From Priapulus caudatus (taxonomy: Eukaryota > Priapulida > Priapulimorpha > Priapulimorphida > Priapulidae): DNA of 23,472 bases. Below, in pieces: positions 11,173 to 20,784 of the stretch (position 1 is its first letter; each line of letters begins with the position of its first letter). The DNA lies in the NCBI RefSeq assembly GCF_000485595.1, contig NW_014577151.1:570039-593510 (forward strand), read 5' to 3'. The position numbers and the translations under genes are program-made. The notes beneath the pieces were generated by a model. That model made no database searches, had not been told where the DNA came from, and saw nothing but the letters and a program-made list of their open reading frames with translations.

Positions 11173-12300
11173 GAAAGCAATACACTGTACTCACCACAAA
11201 TAACGTTTTATAATATTCCAGATTAAATGGGAAATAAATGATTCATAAAAACGTGTAGCATGAGGAGAACCTTACCACAACGAGCTGCTAATGTACCACT
11301 GACAATGGTGTTCCCTCTGCTCATAACACGCACACTTTGCAAATTAATTCATGAATGTTACTTCTATGATTTTTCAGGGCGTACACACCGGTTGCCATCT
11401 GTAAATCGTACAATAAAATTTATAAAACCAAAATAATCACAATTTTGACCGAATTTGCGCAACCCCGCTTTGAGCAAGGCATTCGAAACAATGGCGCAGA
11501 GCGACCCAGCGCTCATCTAACGTCTACTGCGGTGACCCTGTGGATGGGTGGGATCTAAAACCTTTATCCCAAATGTGTCACAACGACGCCGAAACAGCGA
11601 ATGCAACACGAATGTATCAACGGAACCTTCTCAAAAGAATTTCTTGGGGCATCCGTTTAAAAAGTTGCCACGTAGATGCGCGACGTTAAGCTGTCTCAAA
11701 AAGGATGAAGCTCCCATCATACTAGTAGCAACAACTATCTGCAAAACAGAAAGTAAGCACCATCCTTTACCTACAGCAAGCCTACATCCTCCGCAATAGA
11801 GACTGCCCATCCCTAACATTAGCGCAAAAACCCAACAGTCCCAACCTGAACACATCACGCAAGCGCAGCTGCGGGGATGGCATACTTACATTAACAACTG
11901 ACAGTACAGAATGCCATAGTAATTATCCATTAAGAGCTAAACCTTCTTTAAACCAAATTTAGCTTTGCCAATACTTGGGTGGACAGGTACCAATACATAC
12001 ACATTACCTAGATCTACAGCAAACCACGCCAGCAAATTCTCTAACAGACAGTCCAACACCACCAGTTAACCCCTCCTCTTAGGGTAAAAGGATCGACACT
12101 ACCTTACGCAATGTCAGCAGAAATAATACCATGTGCCTTTCAATAATCCATAAAAAATCTAGTCACCGGGCGAAACAAAAAAAAATTTCAATCCTTAAGC
12201 CGTCAGACCATGTCCTCAGAAAAAGCTAAAACTCCCGTGCCCATCGGACCTTACCTTACTCCCAATTTCGCACAGTGATCCTTTTCCGACATGAGCAATA
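11173..12300. other. no gene recognised
   Basis: ORFs at 11548-11799 plus and 11631-11858 minus overlap each other in opposite directions without recognisable motifs. No clear repeat structure. The plus strand remains C-rich and G-poor. Confidence 0.5.
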
Positions 12301-12653
12301 CACCGACTATTTCAAGCCAATTAGTCGAGCCTTAACATTTGGTGCCGGGCCAATTCTGCATTTCCTCCCATACCTTAAGTTAAGATAAGTTCCCCTACAA
12401 CCCTTGACCTTGAACACTTGGACCTCTGACCCCACTCGACAGCCCACCCCTCGTTGACATCCCCCCCAACACCCAAACGTGACCGACTCGGGAGCGCTTA
12501 CAGGACTTTTGCCCAAACTTGACGGACAATCCGGGTGACCACCGACACGACGACACGACCAACAAGACACAACATTTCTCCCCAACCATCTGACGATGTC
12601 AAGACTACCCATAAATAGATTATGCTGTTTCCGACATTTTTTAAACTTAACCT

Positions 12654-13134
12654 AATAACGACATTATCGCACCTGGACGAGGAAATACCAATATTGCAAA
12701 AGATATGTCAAGGAAACTGTGAACACCAGACCGATGACACCACAGACGATTTGTAATCTTGCGTTTTTCATAAATGTCATAAACCTAACCTAATTTGCAT
12801 ATTGTTTTCACCACCTATCAAAACCCCCTACCTCCTTATCATCACAACCAAAAATAGCAAAATCCTTTCAACTGAACTTGACTAATGCCAATTTCCATTT
12901 TCACCAAAAAAATCGCCGTGCTCGCAATACACCGACTGGGCTCTCGCAAAATAGACGTTCCCACCATATAAATCGAGCATACAGTAACAACTACATGTCA
13001 CCAATCAAACAATGGTCAAAACTTCCTGAGTTATCGGGTGACCAAACACCCAAATTTGACGGACGCATTGCTACGACGACGTACACGACACGACAACCAT
13101 GCAATACTCACTTGACATGTCAATGTGAGCAAAA
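12654..13134 (+). repeat. dispersed repeat, copy B
   Basis: Copy B of the repeat described at 10724. Landmarks: GAGGAAATACCAATAT (12679), ACACCACAGACGA, GCGTTTTTCATAAATGTCAT (12761), AAACCTAACCTAA, CCAAAAATAGCAAAA, CAACTGAACTTGA, TTTTCACCAAAAAAA, GACGTTCCCACCATATAAAT, TAACAACTACATG, AAATTTGACGGACG, then a terminal hairpin-like CACTTGACATGTCAATGTGAGC. By eye the two copies differ at roughly a quarter of positions, so either they are old or the base calls here are poor. The plus ORF 12878-13243 runs through this copy and beyond it and is not considered a gene. Confidence 0.7.
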
Positions 13135-13299
13135 ACCGCGACAGCACGAAATTGATTGCAGCCACGCCCGAGCATTATGCACCCCTGTCTTTTATGATCG
13201 CATTAACCATAATTATATCCAGGGGTTAACCCCAGGTGAATAGGCACGACCAGACCCCGACACGCAAGAACCACGTAATCAAAGGCTTTAACCTAATTC

Positions 13300-13324
13300 G
13301 TCACTTTCTTAACTAGAAAGTGAC
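13300..13324. repeat. small perfect hairpin
   Basis: GTCACTTTCT and AGAAAGTGAC are exact reverse complements separated by TAACT, followed by a short T-run. It looks terminator-like, but in eukaryotic sequence that reading has no force. No neighbouring gene explains it. Confidence 0.4.
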
Positions 13325-13739
13325 ATTTTTATTCAGTTAGATATCTAGAACAATTAAACTGTATCAAGATCAACACTTGTAACTTTGCACCAGTCCACAG
13401 CATGATCTAGTCATGGGTATAACCCGTGACGGGAAGAAGAAAAACGAAGTAAAACCTTCCCACAACCCCCCCACATCTGAAGCTGAGATATATTAATTGA
13501 CCAAACCAAGTACCTTATGCTGTTAATGCCAAGTTATTTTGTATACATCTGTTACCAACTGGCCTAGTAAATAAGCGGACCACCAAAATTTTGTGCAGCG
13601 ACCATCTCTTTCGAAGTTGTGGTCCTGCTGCTCCCACAGAATTTTCAGCACCAAATTCGAAAACCCTGCCGCGTAGTTCGCCCCATGTCTGACAATGCTC
13701 TGAGCTGCTGGAACAAGTGTAGCGGACCGGCATATGACC

Positions 13740-14700
13740 ACCGTAAGGTTTTCTCCCCGTGCTGCGAAAGTCGAACTAGTGCCACCAGAAGCAGTTAGCC
13801 AGACCGCATAGTTCACACGGTAAGGTTCTCTCCCTGTCGTCGCATGTGCTTTCTCAGGCGTCGGCGGGAGCAAAGCTTGTACCCGCACGGCCACACCCGT
13901 CAAAGGTTCTCTCCCTTGCAGTGAAAAGTGCATCTTAGCCGGGCGAGCGGTGAGTGATCCGCACATCCCAGCTTAATTTGTCCCCTCTCCTGTGCGTGCC
14001 CATGCTCTGGAACCTCCGCCGCGAACACCATACCGCATAACATCGCACGCGAAACGTTCTCCCCGGTGCGATAAAGTGCTGCTTTGAGGCCGGAGGTGTG
14101 TAGGCGACCGCATAATGTCCCGCACTGGCGAAGGTTCTCCGACCGTGTGCGTGCCGACTGGATCTGAGAACTCGCCGCCGCAACACCTGTACTCACATAC
14201 ATCGCACTCCGTACGTTTTCTCTCCCTGCGTAGCACCGTCCTCTTCAGCGTATCGTGAGCACAGTCCTGTACCCAACACCTCACACGCATAAAACTTTCT
14301 CAACCGTTGGAAAAAGCCTCTTCAGCGTTCGCTGGCTTGGTGTATGTAACCCCATACTGTCTCACCATTAACTTTCTCTCCCCCTGTGCGTCGCATGGCT
14401 TTCAGCTGCGTGTAGCTATCCGTACTCGCCACTGCGCGCATGCTAAGGTTCTCGCCCCCGTTGTGCTGAGACAATCTTCTTAGGTTCTGGAGCATGTTAG
14501 GGTACCCGCATACGCACAGCGTAAGTTTCCTCCCGTGCTCGCAATGTGCACTTCAGCCCACGGGTAGCAAACCTGTATCGCACGCGTCGCACGCTACGGT
14601 TTCTCTCCCGGTTGCGTTCGCATCGTTTCAGCGCTCCTCGCAGTGCAATCCTTACTCGCACAGTCACACGCGTACGTTTCTCCCCCGCTTCCCCGCACCG
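13740..14700 (-). pseudogene. degenerate C2H2 zinc-finger tandem array
   Basis: Read on the minus strand, GGGAGAGAAACC-like blocks (the GEKP part of the TGEKP linker of Krueppel-type zinc fingers) recur with plus-strand positions near 13751, 13826, 13908, 13982, 14057, 14134, 14216, 14297, 14373, 14449, 14526, 14600 and 14677. Between them local translation gives finger fragments such as CDVCEYRC followed by GTHT, TYACDCASKDC and TMRTQPGEKP. C2H2 fingers bind DNA or RNA through Zn held by two Cys and two His, and arrays typically act in nuclear transcription factors. Here the period averages 77 bases and never reaches the 84 of a 28-residue finger, so no frame stays open for more than one or two units. 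Either it is a decayed gene or the consensus has many deletions. Confidence 0.68.
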
Positions 14701-14726
14701 TCCGACGCGAGGAGCAGCTGAACGGA

Positions 14727-14885
14727 CAGGAAGAAAGGAGTGCAGAGGAGAAGAAAACTGAGAAAGCAGGAGAAGAAGACGGAACGGAGCCAGAAGAACA
14801 GGAGCAGGAGAAAAGAGGCAGGAGCAAAGACAAGGAAGAGAAAGGACAGAGGAAAAAAGAGAAAGAAAAGCAAAGAAGAGAGAAT
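14727..14885 (+). repeat. polypurine (GA-rich) tract
   Basis: About 160 bases almost free of T (a handful of C), made of GAAGAA, GGAG, GAGAA and AAAGA words. ORFs on both strands (14643-14903 plus, 14594-15001 and 14664-14873 minus) are produced by this composition: Glu/Lys-rich one way, Ser/Leu/Phe-rich the other. It begins just beyond the N-terminal side of the minus-strand zinc-finger array. Simple-sequence repeat, not a gene. Confidence 0.75.
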
Positions 14886-14899
14886 TCCATCGAGGCGGC

Positions 14900-15999
14900 G
14901 TGATTAGACAACGATTTCTTCCCGATCACAGGTTCCTCTCTCAGTCCGACCGCACTTCCCTGGCGACTAAAAAAGAGAACCCCGATAACTCCCCCTTCCA
15001 CAAAGAATAACTCAATTCATTTGCTGCGGGCATTCACAAAACACGATTAACTTAATCATGGACAAGACCATCATCAACGACAGAGTAAAGTTCAAATTTA
15101 TGTGTATGCACTGTTTTCAGAGTAAGATACCACCTGAACTCGTATGGAGTCACTGACCAAACACACACGGTAACGCAACATTCCGACCCAGACATTCAAA
15201 TCAAACACCCATAGTGATTTGATTTGAAATATCTACAGAAGTGAAGACTATATATTAAACAATAGGATCTATAGTCAAAATGTTGTGGCTTTCCTTCTAA
15301 ATTAAAGGTAATAACCTTACAAGAATCTCCATGTTTCCCCACCTTATACCGACACTTCACCGTATTGCAGAGTAAGACAGCAATTGTCTAGAACTGAACG
15401 ATAATCATCTTAGAAACCTTCGTAGACCATCAAAACACGCAATTTCGAATCTAGTTGGCAAAACCGAACGCTGTTGTAAACTTAGACAGTCCGATAGTCC
15501 TTCTACAGTAATAGCGCCACCTTCTGCCATAGACATACAATCATCTCAAATGCAATGTTCAAATCCGCGGCAAAATATCAAGTTACACAATTGAACAATC
15601 TCGCGGCTGATTCATTTTCATTGTGTTACGAGTTCATATCTCAATTTCTATGTTATAATCGCACCTGCACTAAAATCTGGTGATTATTAATTTGGTGAAA
15701 ACTGGTATATCCACTGTGATGAGAACATATTTTGCTATACTTTTCTCGCATTGGCGCGATTCTTGGGGGAGCAAAAATCCGCTAAAATCCATTCAAAACC
15801 TAAAACTTTGCAAAAATTGATGAAATAACTCTTCATTCCATTTCGGTACTATTTTTTACTTTACACTTGAGACAGTAAATCTATTCCTACAAGAAACATA
15901 AGTTGCACGAATAAAGTATTGCGCCAACAACACGGAGATACCAACGTGTAATAAGCGCGTGTTAATTAATTACGCGCTAATAAGGCGAAAAAACAGTGG
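14900..15999. other. no gene recognised; two small inverted repeats
   Basis: No gene seen in 1.1 kb. An imperfect hairpin lies at 15196-15231 (ATTCAAATCAAACAC against GTGATTTGATTTGAAAT). A near-palindrome with TAAGCGCGTGTTAA against TTAATTACGCGCTA lies at 15951-15978. Neither has a neighbour that suggests a role. Confidence 0.5.
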
Positions 16000-16410
16000 G
16001 TGGCGACCAGCCAGCGCGAATACTATGAGGAATTCAAATTCAGAGTCTTGTTCTCGATTCGCAGCATGGGTAATAAGGGAATTAATACCAGACATATAAT
16101 AACCCCGCAGCTACCAACCGACCTTCCCAGGAGCGCGGAAGCCACCCGCAAAATAGCTGACCAAGTCGTGAGTCGACCAACAATCGCGCCGAATATAAGG
16201 GAGGTGGATAGCAACGGCGGTTTCATTGTACCGCACATATACATCAAATACAGACGTCTATATCATATCATAACACACAACCTTCACCAGGATAATGCTA
16301 CGATCTACCGACGAGATAAAGAACTACAAATACTCCGGCACAATTGTCCGCACCACAAAACCGCAGTATTCTTTGCAACACAACCAGAAATGAACTTAAA
16401 GACCGTGTAA
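16000..16410 (+). CDS. unrecognised 136-codon open frame, doubtful
   Basis: A frame opening at GTG (16000) and ending at TAA (16408-16410). Its first ATG-encoded Met falls about 23 codons in. The predicted product is basic and polar with many Arg, Ile and His residues. I see no signal peptide, membrane segment, zinc-binding cluster or known domain. Opposite-strand ORFs (16023-16247, 16305-16628) are Leu-rich shadows of it. It could be an exon fragment, but length alone does not support that. No promoter, splice sites or neighbours add evidence. Confidence 0.13.
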   Translation: MATSQREYYEEFKFRVLFSIRSMGNKGINTRHIITPQLPTDLPRSAEATRKIADQVVSRPTIAPNIREVDSNGGFIVPHIYIKYRRLYHIITHNLHQDNATIYRRDKELQILRHNCPHHKTAVFFATQPEMNLKTV

Positions 16411-17287
16411 TGCACAGCGCCGAACAACTGAGTAACAAACAACGCAAGAAAAAAAAGAGGAACAAAAAAAAGTAAAATCAACATTGAGCATCGTGCCAAT
16501 TCCGAGCCGTGAGTCACATTCTTATCAGAGTTTTGCCCAAATACGGGCATGCATAGGGAAATCGATAACAACAGTGATATGCAGACGACCGAGAACGCCA
16601 ATATATATATAATACAGAACATTCGCATAAGTTCAACCTGCTATCTGAGCATAGCGCGCACCAAAGCATTCTAGCATACGAATCACCTGCGACGGCGCAT
16701 CAACGCTGACATTATGATCGCTGACCAACAGCCTCCCGCTTAGCAACCTAAAAGTCTTAAATAAACAGCAAGCAGCCAGCTAGTGTAGAGATTCGGTACA
16801 GGTACTTATGCCGAAGACTCTATTACCAAACACCACAACACAGTCCCCCACAGGCGCGGCCATTGAATACACTAAAAAACACCTGGATCCGAAAACCAGG
16901 TTACATACCAAATCCACTAAAGAGATCAACGCTTCACAAACACAATAAACCAAGGTCAAAGCTATCTAAAATACAGGTTAAAAGATAACGAGTAACACAA
17001 TAAAACAATAAAGAACAGAATACGAAGGAAAATAACTCCGGTGTCCAGAGCAGCGACTGTAATCGGCCTAAAAGCGGCACGCTTAAACAAACGGCCTACA
17101 GGCAGAACCAGACCGTAAAATCGGTAAATAAGCGATGCCAGCCCTGGAAACCCCTGCTAAGTACTAGGGAAAGGGAAAAAAGCACGTACTCAGCGTTAGC
17201 ACCAGGCCGTATATAAAGCGGCCGAAAAGCCGTAGAAATCAGAAACGCCAGGCACATCCCCAGGAGAAACCCAGAGTTCACTCGAAG
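16411..17287. other. no gene recognised, A/C-rich
   Basis: An A-rich run (AAGAAAAAAAAGAGGAACAAAAAAAAG) sits at 16446-16472, and the plus strand is generally A/C-rich. The short ORF 17096-17362 minus overlaps the following minisatellite and is not convincing. A TATATAAAGCGG string near 17211 has a twin near 10443, but neither has promoter context. Confidence 0.45.
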
Positions 17288-17510
17288 AACCAAGGAGCCC
17301 TGCCTTCCCTGCCTAAGGACACTTACAACCAAGGAGCCCTGCTTGCCTCCATAGGACATCATCTAAAAACCAAGAGCCCTGCCTTGCCTTGCCTATAGAT
17401 CACTAGAGACCCTAAAGCAGCGCGGACTGCTCAATAGGGCCTCATGGCCACGAGGGAATCTACTAGACCGAACCAAGGAACACTGCTTCCTCATAGGCTC
17501 ATCACCATTA
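17288..17510 (+). repeat. degenerate minisatellite, about 40-bp unit
   Basis: Units begin AACCAAGGAGCCCTGC at 17288 and 17327, AACCAAGAGCCCTGC at 17368 and AACCAAGGAACACTGC at 17471. A more divergent unit lies between the last two. Each is followed by CTTCCCT/CTTGCCT and an ATAGGACATCA-like block. Spacing is about 39-41 bases apart from the 17368-17471 gap, which would hold two or more decayed units. Confidence 0.6.
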
Positions 17511-17541
17511 TAATCCCCTTATATTCGACACGCTTGCGGAT

Positions 17542-17660
17542 CCCCCCCTCCAAATACCACGAGCACCGCTACATGACTATCCCCCCCCAACGATACGAGG
17601 AGCACCGCTAACGACGCACCTCCCCTGCCCCAAATACGCGAGATAACCGCTGCATGTACT
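17542..17660 (+). repeat. short tandem array, about 39-bp unit
   Basis: Three units start with a C-run at 17542, 17581 and about 17619. Each continues with CAAATACCACGAGCACCGCT, ACGATACGAGGAGCACCGCT or CAAATACGCGAGATAACCGCT, then a short A/C/T spacer. The period matches that of the array just upstream, but the sequence differs. Confidence 0.55.
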
Positions 17661-17844
17661 CACTGACACCCGTAGAATCAGCTCGCAGCACCGGCAGCAC
17701 GGGGACCACCCTCCTCCCCCTTAATAATACCGAGAAGCTCGACCTGATGGGGGGCGGCACCGACCAATAGACACTCACACGGAACACGACCCAGTGTAGA
17801 ACTGGCAAGTCACCGTAAGCAGCACGACAACGCCAGTTCACTCT

Positions 17845-18045
17845 CCGAGAAGAAAGAAAAAGAACAAAGCAAGACAAAAAGAAGAAGATAGAAGCAGAAA
17901 AAAAGAAGAACGGAGAAACAAAGAAAAAATAGAAAGAGAAGGAAAAAGATAAAGATAGAAGAACGGAAAGCGAAACAGAATAAAGAAATAGAAAAAAAAA
18001 CAGAAGCAAAGAAAGAAACGAGAAACCGAAGAAGAACAAAACGCG
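17845..18045 (+). repeat. A-rich polypurine tract
   Basis: About 200 bases dominated by AAAGAA, AGAAG and GAAAAA words with few pyrimidines. The 173-codon minus-strand ORF (17608-18129) is a Phe/Leu/Ser-rich artefact of this composition and mimics a membrane protein. A second, less A-rich tract of this kind lies at 14727. Confidence 0.72.
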
Positions 18046-18140
18046 CGACCAAAAGAGGCGAAACGCCAGACACAGCAGTGCTGTTAACAGTTCTATATCC
18101 CAACTTCCCGACCCAACACATTTACTCAAAAACAGAACGC

Positions 18141-18261
18141 GGTTCGCAGTTCACGCCGGTGACGCCACACTATATTTTGCACCTAACCTTCACGGGCCTT
18201 ATTGCCATATACAATAGCACCTATATTTTTGCACGTAACCGTTCACTGGCCTTATGCCATA
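18141..18261 (+). repeat. short tandem repeat, about 52-bp unit
   Basis: Two clear units: CACACTATATTTTGCACCTA then ACCTTCACGGGCCTTATTGCCATA (18166-18209), and GCACCTATATTTTTGCACGT then AACCGTTCACTGGCCTTATGCCATA (18218-18261). A partial third unit with GTTCACGCCGGTGACGCCA lies upstream at about 18148-18167. Confidence 0.55.
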
Positions 18262-18299
18262 AAATATTATAGTTACGACAAATAGTACGTCACGCAGTC

Positions 18300-18829
18300 A
18301 GAGCACTCATAACGCGTCGGGTAACCACCAGGTACGATACTGCATAACTGTAGTGTGTGTTATGAGCAATAAAGCTACCGATTCCGTATACTTAAAAACT
18401 TGCGTTGTGTTTATTTGCCTCTGTTTGTTTATCTCCTGCTGCCACGCAACACAGTCCCGCTGTGCCACCGGGAGCAAGAAATGATCCCGCAAAAACAATA
18501 GTGCATTCACACGCACATAATTCGCGTAGCGGCTACCCCTAGGGCCACTACAGTAGCAAGCGTCAGAACGGCCAGCTGACAACCGCGACAGAGAGAACGC
18601 GCATCAAACTTTTCAAGCTCAAGCTCAACACAGCTTTAACAAAGAGTGAAACAAATTCTTGTGTCGGCATAGATAGATTTCGTTATTGAAGTTCAAGGTA
18701 CGAGCATATTACTTGGCGAAATATTACAGCACTTTTCCCTACCTATATAACTCTACCTCCACTGCCCCTCCACCACCCTCAACATCGTATTGTTTTATGA
18801 CGTTAACCATAACGGATTTAACCATAGAA
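18300..18829. other. no gene recognised
   Basis: ORFs at 18307-18582 minus and 18686-18973 plus show no domain. The latter runs into the retroelement remnant. From about here to the end of the window composition is more even between strands and repeats are cleaner. Confidence 0.4.
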
Positions 18830-19818
18830 ACGATGGCACGTGTTTTTATTGAAGGAGTTAAGCCATCACTGGTAAAGTGTGGTAAACAGTTTAGCTCGCA
18901 GCGCACGAGTTTCGGAATTGCGTCGAGAAATGCCAAAATTTTTCGTGGGAACAACTGCAGGAACGTACATTAGGACCCACCTTTATACAATGGCATGCAG
19001 CCTTATCATGGGTTCAAATTCAATTAAAATTATCTGATAGCGATCTCATGAATTTTGCTATAACTTATAAGCACATTGCACGGACCTGCTGCTGACTTTA
19101 CGCGCCGTCTACTCTCAGAGACTCCCGAAATTTCTTGGAAGAGTTTCTATGAAGCTTTATGCTCACGGTTTAGAGACCCGTTGCATGGCTTAATAGCAGA
19201 TAGACCGTGAAACAGTTCCTGTCAAAATCAACTGGAAGAAATACGAACTTATGCACATCGTCTAATCCGTCTAGCAGAAATAGCGATTCCCGCACACCAA
19301 ATGAATCAGGAATTAATTCAAAGACGTCTTACCGGCATATTTTTGGACGGGCTGAACAGCGTAGCTATACAGAAGCTATTATTGCCACATAAACTATGCA
19401 AATTACAGGACGTGATCGACTTAGCTGTGAGACGATCAGTTTTGGAACGAGAACTTACGATACGCAGGAGGCATACCACTACAGACACTAATGAGATTAG
19501 ACGTAAGGTGGGGATAGGCAGAGACAATGAGTAGTAGTAGAGCCTAGTCTAGAGGCTATACGAGAGTTAAAGCAAACATTCGGACATTACACAAACTGTT
19601 TATTTGCCACGACTTTAATTATTGAAACGGCCAAACTTTCTGTGCTTTGTGCTCTTACTTACAAGTTTGACTCTTAACGGGCCAGCTTCAAACCAATGTT
19701 CATACGTATCGATCGAATTAATCAAACACCTAAAATTTAGGGAATCAATCCTAACACCTAAGGGATTTGCTAGAACACGGGCGTCGAAGAAAGGTCACGT
19801 GATGTGGCTGAATTTGTG
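18830..19818 (+). mobile_element. decayed LTR-retrotransposon gag-pro fragment (Ty3/gypsy-like)
   Basis: The best-preserved frame runs from 19064 to a TAG at 19532-19534, broken once by TGA at 19208-19210. It carries features of the retrotransposon gag (capsid) domain: LHGPAADF, then a W-x-x-F...SRFRDP block, EEIRTYAHRLIRLAE, IFLDGL and a basic C-terminal DLAVRR...LEREL region. Upstream (18890-19050) a related but frameshifted reading contains WEQLQ and further Trp positions. Downstream, cysteine codons near 19600-19660 could be a nucleocapsid knuckle. The frame at 19622-19822 holds SYVSIELIKHLKF, which resembles the segment after the active site of retropepsins, though no intact DTG/DSG triad is readable. 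No LTR, primer-binding site, RT or integrase is present. It is a dead fragment that stops at the telomeric repeat. Confidence 0.6.
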
Positions 19819-19870
19819 TTAGGATTAGGGTTAGGGTCAGGGTTAGGGTTAGGGTTAGGGTTAGGTAGGG
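19819..19870 (+). repeat. interstitial telomeric repeat (TTAGGG)n
   Basis: About eight TTAGGG-type units with slips: TTAGGA, TTAGGG twice, a TCAGGG variant, four TTAGGG-family units and a final TTAGGTAGGG. Unique-looking sequence follows directly on the right, so it is internal to this contig and not a chromosome end. The same six-base unit forms telomeres in most non-arthropod, non-nematode animals. Confidence 0.92.
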
Positions 19871-20296
19871 TAGCGGAAATAGGCCAAATGTCTAGCATGG
19901 AAGTATGATTGTGGAATCTTTCTGTGGTAGATTTGAACTTTGAAGTGTACAAAGTGACTAGTGCTGCCACGTAACGGCACCCTCCTTCGACGCCCATGTT
20001 CTAGCAACACCCAATTTACAACAGCAACCATCTTCCATTGATGTTATAGATGGCAACTTACGCCGCAAACATGTAAGTTGTGTAGTAGAGGCTAAAGATG
20101 GTACCCGTCTTACAGCCTCGTACTGAAGCAAGCACATGACTTATTGACAAAGTTTATCAAATTAAAAAAACGCTTTTATTTAATTTTAAATATTACTTGA
20201 AAAATTACAAGATATCAAAGAAAGTGTGTAAATGTAAATCTGCACGATTTTTGGAAGCAAATAGCGCGTAGACTCATTAAATAAACTTTTTGCAGT
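19871..20296. other. no gene recognised
   Basis: A short open frame at 19962-20126 (about 54 codons, containing IDVIDGNLRRKHVSCVVEAK) looks mildly protein-like. It has no start codon and no family I recognise, so it could be another piece of the retroelement. From 20150 to 20290 the sequence is very AT-rich. Confidence 0.4.
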
Positions 20297-20413
20297 GGCT
20301 ACGCGTCCGGAACCGGTCGCCTAGCCTCCAGGCTACGCACCCGGAACCGGTCGCCTAGCCTCCAGGCTACGCGTCCGGAACCGGTCGCCTAGCCTCCAGG
20401 CTACGCATCCGGA
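20297..20413 (+). repeat. 34-bp minisatellite, 3.4 copies
   Basis: Three full units at 20297-20330, 20331-20364 and 20365-20398, plus a partial fourth to 20413. The unit starts GGCTACGCGTCCGGAACCGG and ends TCGCCTAGCCTCCA. The copies are identical except at the base after GGCTACGC (GTCC, ACCC, GTCC, ATCC). Each junction TAGCCT-CC-AGGCTA is a small inverted repeat. It is GC-rich with several CpGs in an otherwise AT-rich neighbourhood, and it abuts the inverted repeat starting at 20411. Confidence 0.97.
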
Positions 20414-20540
20414 CATCCACTCACACAGTGATTGCGCGACTTGCGTACACACATGATTGCGCAACGGGACACTCTGCTGATTGCCGTAAATATACAATAT
20501 ATGCACTGCTGCCGTCTATCCTTTCATCCGTCTTCTCTCG

Positions 20541-20572
<32 letters not shown>

Positions 20573-20636
20573 GCTCTCTCGTTCTCTCTCTCACACATAC
20601 CTCTAGCTCTCTCTCTCTCTCTCTCTCACGCACGCA

Positions 20637-20668
<32 letters not shown>

Positions 20669-20741
20669 CACACACCTCTAGCTCTCTCTCACGCTCTCTC
20701 TTTCTCACGCATACACACACACATACACATTCTCTCTCTCC

Positions 20742-20784
<43 letters not shown>

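Noticed and set aside
12878-13243. 121-codon plus ORF
   Set aside because: It lies mostly inside dispersed-repeat copy B, and the aligned part of copy A has no corresponding frame, so it is not conserved as coding.
14594-15001. 135-codon minus ORF and the Glu/Lys-rich plus ORF opposite it
   Set aside because: Both are produced by the GA-rich simple-sequence tract and have no domain.
17608-18129. 173-codon minus-strand ORF resembling a Phe/Leu-rich membrane protein
   Set aside because: It is the complement of an A-rich polypurine tract. The hydrophobic pattern comes from TTC/TTT/CTT codons, and overlapping frames show the same bias.
19000-19030. tRNA/SINE B-box-like GGGTTCAAATTC, and GTTCAAATCC near 15555
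   Set aside because: No matching A box at the right distance and no cloverleaf. The first lies inside the retroelement remnant.
19819-19870. True chromosome end
   Set aside because: More than 3.5 kb of non-telomeric sequence continues on the G-rich side, and only about eight units are present.
20297-20413. CRISPR-like array
   Set aside because: The 34-bp units are directly abutting with no unique spacers, and the context is eukaryotic. It is a minisatellite.
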